This document shows, in pieces, positions 20,654 to 27,688 of a stretch of 27,688 bases of DNA. The notes under the pieces are model-generated. The model was not told where the DNA came from and did not search any database. It was given only the letters and a program-made list of their open reading frames with translations. Every line of letters starts with the position of its first letter. Within the stretch, counting starts at the first letter, position 1. Origin of the DNA: Gymnopilus junonius (lineage: Eukaryota > Basidiomycota > Agaricomycetes > Agaricales > Galerinaceae); the NCBI GenBank assembly GCA_015501075.1, contig JADNYJ010000422.1, forward strand, positions 1 to 27,688, in the 5' to 3' direction. Position numbers and translations under genes: made by a program.

Positions 20654-20981
20654 AATCACTTTTGAAGATCAAAATTTGATAATTTTAACCACACCCAACA
20701 AATAGTTCAGTTCAGTTCAAACCAACTGGCTATAGGCTGAACTGAGAACCAGAACTGCATCTGAACTGCAGTTCAGTTCAGCCAGTTCAGGTTCGAACTG
20801 TCAGTTCTGAACTGAACTTCGGCAACCCTACCCAAGAAAAGCAGAAGAAACTAAGTACCATGAATACAGTTAAGGAGTTGAACATGGAGAAGAGGAAAAG
20901 GGAAAAGGAGGAGAAGGAGGAAAAAGAGAAGGAGAGGGAGACCAAGGAGAGGGAGAAGGAGGAGAAGGAGAAGGAGGAGAA

Positions 20982-21066
20982 GGAGGAGGAGGAGGAGGAG
21001 GAGGAGGAGGAGGAGGAGGAGGAGGAGGAGGAGGAGGAGGAGGAGGAGGAGGAGGAGGAGGAGGAG
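20982..21066. repeat. GGA/GAG microsatellite, about 28 units
   Basis: This is an uninterrupted trinucleotide run within the Lys/Glu-rich part of accessory gene 1. It encodes a poly-Glu tract of about 28 residues and is expected to vary in length. Confidence 0.95.
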
Positions 21067-21851
21067 AAGGAGAAGGAGAAGGAGATGAAGGAGAAGGAGA
21101 AGGAGATGAAGGCAAAGAAAGTGAGGAAGAAGAAGGAAAGGGAAAGAGAGATGAAGGCACAGGAGAAGGAGAAAGCCAAGGCAGCTACAGCATTGAAGAC
21201 AAAGAAGATACTGCTGCTGACTGAAAAAACTGCCTCCTGAGGCAAGGCCTGTATCAAGAGCAAGGCAACCATCAACAGTGAAGATGATGATGATGACATC
21301 AAAAGGGAATCTGCTGTAGAGGATGATGATGTAGATGGTGAGGCCACTGGAAAGGTTGAGGTGAAAGTTGAGAAAGATGAAAAGAAGGATAGTGACACCA
21401 AGATGATTGTGGAAGAAGAGGGTTCTGCTGATGACTCCAACTTCACAATGAAAGGGTACCAGATCAAGTGCAAAAGGCAAGCAGTAATGCCAGCTGTGAA
21501 GGGCAAGACACAGTGCAAGGCCAAATGAAACAGCCAGTCAGTATCACCAGAGGATAAAGAAACCACTCCAGAGCCCGAAGACTGCAACTATGTGGAAAAC
21601 CCTTGCAAGAAATGTGTCAAATGCAATGTTGAGTGTTTTATGCCAAAGCACACAAAAATAGAACACAAGCATGCCTGCTGGGGCTGTACAAAGCTCAAGA
21701 CCAAGTGCTCCTTTGCAATGAATGTAAGGCTGCTGAAGTTCTGCCTCAAGGGTACAATAATGGGCCAGGTGGATAGGAGGCAGCTGCATTTCATAGAGGT
21801 AGATGATGATGGTGAAGCTGATGATGGTGAGTAACAATCACCACCAACTTG

Positions 21852-22169
21852 TAGGGAAAAGCATGGGTAACCCATGGGTATCTTGGCACTGACCCATACC
21901 CATACCCGTCCTGACCAATACCCATAAACCCATGGGTTTACCCTTCAAAACAAGACCAAGAACAGCCAAAATGGTTAAAAATTGAGTGAGATATAGCTGA
22001 AATATGCAATTTTTGCTAAATCAGCCATATCTCACTCAATTCTTATCCATTTTGGATGTTCTTGGGCTTGTTTTAAAGGTCACAGGTATGGGAATCATGA
22101 CCCATACCCATACCCGCCAGTACCCATACCCACGACCCATATGGTATGCTGTACCTATGCTTTTCCCTA
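21852..22169. mobile_element. hAT-type foldback MITE, 318 bp, in an intron
   Basis: The ends TAGGGAAAAGCATGGGTA (21852) and TACCTATGCTTTTCCCTA (to 22169) are inverted. They are flanked by a perfect 8-bp duplication CCAACTTG at 21844-21851 and 22170-22177. The interior is also nearly self-complementary: an arm including ATTGAGTGAGATATAGCT near 21985 pairs with AGCCATATCTCACTCAATT near 22022. The two halves carry CCCATACCC repeats. Removing it with one duplication leaves a 47-nt intron with a CTAAC-like branch site. Confidence 0.88.
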
Positions 22170-22531
22170 CCAACTTGAATATGCTAACATTGTGAGCAGT
22201 AGATATTGATGTCAGTCAATATATTTGTGCCCTCTAGGACCAAACAAAAAATCTTGCAAGATGAGCTATCAGACCTCAAGTCAAAAATGCAAGGTTTCAC
22301 TTACATAGTGGAAATGTGCAATATTGAGAGGTCTTTATTGTCCCCCTGTAATTCCTGTAGGATTGGGGCCTATTCCTGTAGGATTCCTATAGGACTGGGC
22401 ATATAGTGCACCATATTAAGATGGCTGAGGCCCAGAGTCCTATAGGATTGGACCAGGATTGGGCCAAATTGGTCCAATCCTGAGGACTGGTCCTGGTAGC
22501 CCTATAGGACTGGAATTATTTAGGTTATTTT

Positions 22532-22785
22532 GATGTGTTTTAACTATGTTTATGGCTATTTAGGGTATAACTAAGCTAAATATAGGTAATACCGACTTTT
22601 CTGTATATTATGTAAGCTAAAAACACATGGAAAACAAGTGCAAATGCAAAAACCCCTGCTAGTCCTATAGGGCTAAAACACTTTGAGTCCATTTAGATGT
22701 TTTTTAATCAATTTTAAGGGTATTTAGGGTATAACTAAGTTAACTATAGCTAGTACCAGTTTATTCTGATATTATGTAAGCCCTT
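22532..22785 (+). repeat. Direct repeat pair, about 85 bp, about 165 bp apart
   Basis: Two copies (about 22532-22617 and 22696-22785) share ATTTAGGGTATAACTAAG and end with ATATTATGTAAGC. They are AT-rich, non-coding and roughly 75 percent alike by eye. Confidence 0.7.
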
Positions 22786-22794
22786 TATGCAATC

Positions 22795-23671
22795 AACACT
22801 ACCATCTTCTTGCATCATGGTGTTTGGTGCATAACTGCACTAATTGAAGTGTTGAGGGAACTTCTGCCTGCCAAGATCATCAGACAGATTGAAACACTTT
22901 CAGGAAGTACTCCTGTCACAATGTCTGGTCAGGTATCCACTGACTTCTCCAGAGACCAGCTAAAAGCTATGCTTGGTAGCCAAGATCCCAAGGCCCCAAT
23001 CCTAATGACATGATGATCCTGCTAGCGATCCTCCTTTGCCACCAAATTACTTCAGCCCTGGCTGCTATTACTGTGTTGAAACAATTTGCGCACCCTGTGG
23101 TGTTGTTATTGCTTGGACCAAATTTGCTCATTCAGAATCAACAACCAACATTCTCAACTTCCTTGCATCAGTTTATCCTACCCAAGACTCATGGCCTGAC
23201 TATATATGCATCGATAAAGCATGTCAGGTACTTGCAACTGCAGTCATCAATGGAAGCTGGGAGGTATAGAAGCATACATCTCAGTTTATTGTGGATGCCT
23301 ACCATTATATCAATCATCACCTTCAGGATTATCTCTGCTGGACTTATTGCAATCCTGCTCCAGCAAACAATGTGGCCCCAAACTTGGTGATTGTAGAATA
23401 TGATTCAAATGGACAACCTTACAGTCACTGGGCCTTCAATACTCAAGTCTGTGAACAACTCAATGCATGGCTTGGAGGCTATCAGTCTATTGCCAAATGG
23501 ATGACTCCTGAAAACTTCAACTGGTTTATTCATGTTATGCTATTCTATCATACTAAATACACCATCAAGAAGCAGCAGAAGAAGCAGTCAAACCAGGAGA
23601 CAGAAGATGGTGATATTGGATGTGATGAAGAGACAGAAACAGAGGAAGAAGAAGGATCTGATGAAGAGTAG
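22795..23671 (+). pseudogene. CxC6-type cysteine-cluster protein associated with KDZ transposases, decayed
   Basis: The reading starts around TTGCATCATGGT (22810; no ATG is clear). It has LREL...SGSTPVTMSGQ, changes frame near 23005, then continues with LPPNYFSPGCYYCVETICAPC, SVYPTQDSWPDYICIDKACQV, VDAYHYINHH, YCNPAPANNVAPNLV, FNTQVCEQLNAWLGG and TPENFNWFIHVMLFYHT. It ends in an acidic tail at TAG 23669-23671. This series matches the CxC6-like proteins annotated as associated with KDZ transposases in basidiomycetes. A TAG at 23265-23267 sits where Trp is expected (SWEV-stop-KHTSQF). It is non-functional as it stands. The cysteine and His/Asp pattern suggests metal binding, which is an inference. 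Confidence 0.7.
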
Positions 23672-23946
23672 TCATAGGAACAGGTGAATAGTAATAAAAG
23701 AAGTGTATATTAGTGTAAAAATATGTCATAACAAGTATAGTTCTCTTCATATATGATAATCTAGGGTCATTCCTACAGGATTCCTATAGGACTGCCCTTG
23801 GGAGTCTGTTTCTGATATGGTTTGGGCCTAATCCTACAGGATTCCTACAGGATTCCTGTAGGACTGCTCTCAGAATTCTGTTTTGGCCCCAATCCTACAG
23901 GAATCCTATAGGACTCAGGCCAGTCCTATAGGAATGGTAGGGGGAC

Positions 23947-24694
23947 TGAAAAGTACTGCATTGACCTGCTTGTCAATGATCTCCCTTTTCACAGGAGAAG
24001 CACCATACATAGGCACTGAGATTAGCTGCATCCCTGGTTGTAGAGGAACTTCAACTCATGCAGCAACCTTTCCCAACCTGCCATCTACTCCAAAGGTGTC
24101 AACATTGTTATGCAAAACCATCGCTAAATGGGGTAAGATTTCAGGAGGAATGTCTGGGCCTAGATTGACAAGTTTCACAATGTCACCCATACTGCCTTCA
24201 TCCAGCAATGCAGTAGTCTTGGGGACCCAGGCATCATCTTCCTCCAATTGATCTGCATTACCTGAAGGAGCAGCTGAGGCCATCATCAAATCCTGTTCAC
24301 AAAGTGACCCAGCTATGACAGTGCAAATCCATCAGCGGCTGCTGCATAGCAAGGCAAGGCTTTCACTTCCGGGTTGTCTAAGGAGTTTGGGTCCAACAAA
24401 TAGCCAACAACATCACCTGTGCGGACATACCAAGGTCGAGAGCTTGGGTTTGCTATTGGCAAGTAGGGATTGAATGAGGAGATAAAGGTCATGGGGGCTG
24501 CTAGAACATTGGTGGTGTTCATACCAATTAACATCTTGTCGATAACCCAAAGGTCCTGAGATCCAAAGGCTGCATTCACTTTAACATTACAAACTGCACT
24601 GGTGGGGATGAGTGCATCATGCGCAACTGACACAGGAAGGTCAGAAAATTTTTTGTCAGTGTTGACTTTGTTTTTGGCATGACAATATGCTTTG
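23947..24694 (-). pseudogene. Old Ty3/gypsy pol fragment (protease-RT linker to start of RT)
   Basis: The minus-strand reading has VSVAHDALIPTSAVCNVKV, DKMLIGMNTTNVLAAPMTFI and NPSSRPWYVRTGDVVGYLLDP (24633-24313). The frame then changes, followed by VKLVNLGPDIPPEILPHLA, NVDTFGVDGRLGKVAA, a TGA at 24056-24058, and PMYGASPVKREIIDKQVNA. This is the region between retropepsin and reverse transcriptase in fungal gypsy Pol proteins. The TGA fits a lost Arg CGA codon. The fragment is cut on the left by the TIR unit and on the right by the younger LTR at 24695, so a newer element has inserted into an older one. Confidence 0.75.
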
Positions 24695-25169
24695 TGTTAA
24701 GTTCTCGATGAAAGGAAGGGCGGAGTAGGCAGGGGAGATCCACGTCGGAGCTACGTCGGAGTACGTCGGTGTCGGAGTTGGTCTTAGCATAACATATGTA
24801 GATGTAGGGTTGAGACTTCAGCTTCAACGTGTGTGTTGCGCTCTGTTGTCTGGATGTTGTCTCAAATTTCGGAGTCGGATCGGAACGAGAGAGCGGAGTA
24901 GAGAGCGTGGATTGATTAATGAACAATATATGAACTAAGGTACCTAATAATAGTTCTAAGGTTTTTATACTACAGAGGAAACTAAGCAGAGACCGTACGT
25001 GTACTAGTGAGCAGGCAGACGTGTAAGTTACTCTGCGCTACTCGGAGTTGACTAGCTACGTGTAATCTAAGTGTCTATGTGTTCCGGGACTTGTAGTACT
25101 TCGAGGGGATCATGAGGTCGGAGTTCGTATAGTCGGAGATCGGAGTTGGTCGGAGGCGCGTATATAACA
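24695..25169 (-). mobile_element. LTR (copy B) of a minus-strand Ty3/gypsy chromovirus, about 475 bp
   Basis: On the minus strand it begins TGTTATATACGCGCC at 25169 and ends near CTTAACA at 24695 (a second TG at 24693 makes this end uncertain by 2 bp). Just outside, at 25185-25170, lies a polypurine tract (AAGGGGGAAA, then TAC), as expected before a 3' LTR. The pol gene to the right is also on the minus strand, so this is the 3' LTR; the 5' LTR lies beyond the window. It is rich in CpG and repeated TCGGAG. In the plus direction the LTR ends with TATATAACA. Confidence 0.82.
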
Positions 25170-25185
25170 GTATTTCCCCCTTAGG
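25170..25185 (-). other. Polypurine tract of the chromovirus
   Basis: The minus-strand sequence CCTAAGGGGGAAATAC directly abuts the TG start of the LTR. This is the usual primer site for plus-strand synthesis in LTR retrotransposons and fixes the element's orientation. Confidence 0.7.
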
Positions 25186-25299
25186 CCGAACCTTGAGGCC
25201 TGTGCATGGGAATGGTCACGTGCTGGTTGGTTTTGGTTGCTTTGAAATTTTCGTTCGGTCCTCTCTTCAATATTGTCATCCTACCTCCCCCCGTCGATA

Positions 25300-26372
25300 T
25301 GTCACACACCGATTCCGACTCGGAGGATTTCGAAGACCTCGAAGCGCAGGAGCAGAAACTCGCACTCCAGAGGGAAGAGCTTCGTCAGAAGCGGAGCGGA
25401 TGGAGCAGAGGCGACGGGAGGCAGAGGAGCATGCAGAGGCGGAACGGGCAGTGGAAGAAGCATGGAAGGTGGCCGAAGCGGAGGCAGCAGCAGAGGCGGA
25501 GAAAGCGGCAGAGGCGGAGCAGAGGAAAACCACGAAGGGGAAGAAGAAGGCGCAGAAGGCAGCTGCGGCACAGCAGCAGGTGGTCGCGACGCGGGAGTCG
25601 CCGGAGTGTATGAGGCGGTGGACGGAGTCGTCTGCATCCAGTGCGTGCAGGCGGGGGCGGAGTGCCTATGGCCAAGGTAAGTCCCTTTTAATGTTTCTTT
25701 GTTATGATTTATTTTTTGACTTGTGATTTGTTTTTAGGGAGGGTACCAGCAAGGCGGCGTCGTGCAACCGCTGCCGAGTGCAGCGCAAGGCTTGCAAGAC
25801 GGCGGAGGAGCTGCGAGGTCGGAGGGTCAGACAGAGTCGGAAGTATGACCAGCCAAGGCGACGGGGGCGGCAAAGCCCAAGCCCAAGATGACGGCGGAGG
25901 CGCAGAAAGGGCCGGGTATCGAGCACATTGCTCGATACCTGAGGGAGATCCGGGACTTGTTGGAAGACATGTCCTGGATCCAAGATCCCCCATATGCACC
26001 GTCGGAGCCAAGTGCGTCGGAGTACGTACCATCGGACCAGGAGGAAATCGACGCGGAGGCGGAGTATTTGAACGAGAGGTATGAGAGGGTCGTGGTGGCC
26101 TTAGACGCGGGGAAGAAGGTTGAGGTGGACGAGTCGGAGGAGTCGGAGGAGTCAGAGAAGGAGGTAGTCGGAGCAGTGATGGGTGAACAGGAGGACGAGG
26201 GGTCGGATGCGGAAATGAGGAGTGATAGTGAGGGAGAGGTCAAGGTGTTGAAGAGGAAAAGGGATGAGTGTCGGATTCGGAGGAGGATGAGGAGGAGGAT
26301 GAGGATGAGGATGACGGAGGATTAGAAGGGATGAGGATGTATGAGGCACCAGCAAAGCGTGCTCATCAATAG
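25300..26372 (+). pseudogene. Accessory gene 2: antisense Zn2Cys6-spaced protein inside the chromovirus
   Basis: The plus-strand reading opens at ATG 25300 (MSHTDSDSEDFEDLEAQEQK) with a charged coiled-coil region rich in Glu, Ala and Arg. The cluster CIQCVQAGAEC at 25633-25665 is completed after a 61-nt intron (25677-25737) by CNRCRVQRKAC at 25763-25795. This is the Gal4-like C-x2-C-x6-C ... C-x2-C-x6-C spacing. It is followed by GIEHIARYLREIRDLLEDM, an acidic tail and the stop TAG 26370-26372. The reading changes frame near 25390, 25600, 25860 and 26270, so this copy is probably not functional. It lies tail-to-tail with pol, 84 bp away, and its 5' end faces the LTR. A role in controlling element or host transcription would be speculation. 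Confidence 0.6.
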
Positions 26373-26455
26373 ATAGTAGTTTTTGTAGTGTTTTAATTTT
26401 TTCTTTTTCTATATACTTGTCTTTCTTGTTAATGATGTTTTTTGTGAATCGTAAG

Positions 26456-27688
26456 CTAAGTGAGAGATGAAAGAGGTCCGGGTTTGTCAGGGTAAGCGGA
26501 GTGAAAGTCGGAGATGAGGTCAGGCGCATGTTCGAGTTCAGTAGCTGGGAGCCAGGATTGTTCTTCATCAGTGCCTTCATAACCTAACCAGCAAACTAAG
26601 TACAATAGTTTGCACTTGCGTCGTTGATCAAGCTTGGAGTTGAGGACTTCAGCAATTTCATATTCGATTTTGCCTTCGACTTCAACAGGTGGAGGCGGAG
26701 ATTGAGTCCGATTCAGAATATCATTCGGAGTAAATGGTTCCAGCATAGAAATGTGGTAAACGGGGTGAACACCGTGCATGGAGTCAGGAAGTCATAAAGT
26801 AAAAGAGTGTGTGCCGGCTTTGGCGATGATATCAAAAGGACCGTAATATTTTTCGGAGAGTTTCTTGGAGGGGCATGTGGTGCGGAAGAACTTTGCTTTG
26901 ATGAATGCTTGCTGTCCGACTTGGAAGTCGGGGGGCGGAGTGCGTCAGAGGTCGGCGGAGACTTGATAATGCTTTTGTGATTCAGCGATAGCGTTCTTGA
27001 GTTCTTTGTGTAATTCGTCTAGATCAACAACAAAATCGTGAGTGCGAGCAGAGGCGAGGTCACGTTCGGGGTGGATAGCCATGTTAGGGTGGTAACCTTT
27101 ATTAGCGAAGAATGGTGAAATGCCAGTAGTAGCACTAGGAGCATTGTTGTAAGCAAACTCTGCAAGAGGTAATAGACTTGACCAATTATCTTGCTGATAG
27201 TTGCAATAAATTTGGAGGTATTGCTCTAGTGTCTGATTAGTGCATTCAGTCTGGCCATCACCTTCAGGATGGTATCCGGAAGTGAAATGGAGTTTCATGT
27301 CAAGTGCTTTTCCTAAGGATCGGAAGAAGCGGGAGACGAATTCAGGTCCGCGGTCAGAGGTGACGTGTTCGGGGATGCCGTGCTTGGAGAACACATGAAT
27401 GACGAAAAGCATGGCAAGGTCTTCGGAGGTGCAAGCGGAGGTGGTCGGAATGAATATAGCTTGCTTAGTGAGTCGGTCAACAATGACTAGGATCGCGTCG
27501 TGTCCGTCGGACGTCGGAAGGATTTCAATAAAGTCCATTGATATTGAATTCCAGGGACGTTCGGGGATCGGGAGCTGCTTGAGCAATCCGTAGGGTTTGT
27601 GTCATTGAGGTTTGGAACGCATACATGTCATACACGATTTGCAATACTTCTTCACGAAGTCTCATAGTCCGGGCCAGGTGTATTCACG
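26456..27688 (-). pseudogene. Ty3/gypsy pol: integrase and C-terminal chromodomain, four TGA stops
   Basis: One frame crosses the whole stretch on the minus strand and continues past the right edge. The His/Cys part includes CKSCMTCMRSKP. The catalytic core includes SMDFIEILPTSDGHDAIL, the second Asp in TSDRGPEFVSRFF, and the Glu in GYHPEGDGQTECTNQTLEQ. NNAPSATTGISPF follows, then HPVYHISMLEP and a chromodomain-like end, YEIAEVLNSK...LYLVCWLGYEGTDEEQSWLPATEL. This is a chromovirus arrangement. In-frame TGA codons occur at 27662-27664, 27602-27604, 26945-26947 and 26792-26794; each fits an Arg CGA in the family, and no frameshift is seen. Reverse transcriptase and protease would lie to the right. 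Confidence 0.9.

Larger units (their letters stand above)
19737..20830. mobile_element. hAT-type non-autonomous element, 1,094 bp, with GTTCA repeats at both ends
   Basis: The ends are inverted: TAGGGTTGCCGAAGTTCAG at 19737 against CTTCGGCAACCCTA ending at 20830. The flanking 8-bp repeats are CCCAAGGA (19729-19736) and CCCAAGAA (20831-20838), one mismatch. Subterminal arrays of GTTCA and GAACT units fill 19750-19840 and 20703-20820 in both orientations. No transposase is encoded. The insertion splits accessory gene 1. Confidence 0.8.
19600..22335 (+). pseudogene. Accessory gene 1: Lys/Glu-rich protein with a Zn2Cys6-spaced cluster, broken
   Basis: One reading frame runs from about 19600 to 19736 (ALTHDAKMQAVMLNVLPPP), is interrupted by an inserted element (19737-20830), and resumes at 20839 in the same frame once the insert and one target duplication are removed. 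It continues to 21826. It has a Lys/Glu-rich stretch (20875-21200), an acidic stretch, and a cysteine cluster at 21604-21708: CKKCVKCNVEC, then CWGCTKLKTKC. This is the C-x2-C-x6-C ... C-x2-C-x6-C spacing of Gal4-type zinc clusters. Two in-frame TGA codons (21238-21240, 21526-21528) fit CGA-to-TGA changes. An intron (21827-22199) carries another insertion. Exon 2 ends in a coiled-coil-like ELSDLKSKMQGF and is cut at 22340. The true start is unknown. Confidence 0.6.
22340..23946. mobile_element. TIR-bounded unit of 1.6 kb with TCCTATAGGA palindrome arrays
   Basis: GTCCCCCTGTAATTCCTGT (from 22340) and the complement of the right end, GTCCCCCTACCATTCCTAT (to 23946), are inverted ends. Both ends carry clusters of the near-palindrome TCCT(A/G)(T/C)AGGA (22350-22510 and 23770-23935), more than ten in all. 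Inside are a direct repeat pair and a decayed CxC6 gene. No target duplication is visible, and the left flank (accessory gene) and right flank (gypsy pol) are different sequences. It may therefore be a recombinant between two insertions. Confidence 0.6.

Noticed and set aside
20787..21587. Long minus-strand frames rich in Ser, Leu or Pro (up to 266 codons)
   Set aside because: They are the complement of the GAG/GGA microsatellite and the Lys/Glu-rich region; the plus strand carries the cysteine cluster and the real frame.
22340..23935. CRISPR-like reading of the repeated TCCTATAGGA motif
   Set aside because: Spacing is irregular, the motif is only 10 bp and palindromic, and the genome is eukaryotic. 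Transposon subterminal repeats explain it better.
25276..25983. Several 85-111 codon minus-strand frames opposite accessory gene 2
   Set aside because: They are shadows of the GC-rich charged repeats on the plus strand and lack conserved motifs.

Overview
The window looks like nuclear DNA of a mushroom-forming basidiomycete (Agaricomycetes). The genes have many short introns of about 45-65 nt with GT(G/A)AGT-like donors. There are HET-domain genes, a GH7 cellulase, a KDZ-transposon-associated cysteine-cluster (CxC) gene, a Ty3/gypsy chromovirus and many small hAT-type elements. I cannot name the species.

Layout. 1-344 is part of an LTR. 345-2409 (-) is a HET-domain pseudogene cut off by that LTR. 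2288-3298 is a divergent promoter block holding a 599-bp hAT-type MITE. 3333-6613 (+) is a P-loop NTPase-like gene with several 1-nt deletions. 6995-7420 is a second copy of the promoter block, without the MITE. 7469-12424 (+) is a 22-exon SMC1 cohesin gene with about nine 1-2 nt frame breaks. 12906-13878 (-) is a four-exon gene of unknown function with a possible ubiquitin-like N-terminus. 15142-16444 (+) is an intact endoglucanase-type GH7 gene. 16913-18856 (-) is an intact HET gene.

19172-27688 is a nested transposon graveyard. It holds a LINE remnant, an old accessory gene with a Zn2Cys6-spaced cluster broken by two hAT-type insertions, a TIR-bounded 1.6-kb unit carrying a decayed CxC6 gene, an old gypsy pol fragment on the minus strand, and inside that fragment a younger minus-strand chromovirus. 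Of the chromovirus the window contains one LTR, the integrase-chromodomain part of pol, and a plus-strand accessory gene between pol and LTR.

Most novel signal. Two separate plus-strand genes carry Gal4-like C-x2-C-x6-C...C-x2-C-x6-C clusters. Each is paired with minus-strand gypsy pol sequence, which suggests an LTR-retrotransposon lineage with an antisense Zn-cluster accessory gene. All four nonsense codons in the younger pol are TGA where an arginine CGA is the likely ancestor. The two LTR copies differ almost only at CpG sites. Together this points to cytosine methylation and deamination acting on these repeats. The GH7 and second HET genes have clean frames, whereas the P-loop and SMC1 genes have many small indels. 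That contrast is either real decay of a duplicated segment or a local consensus-quality problem.
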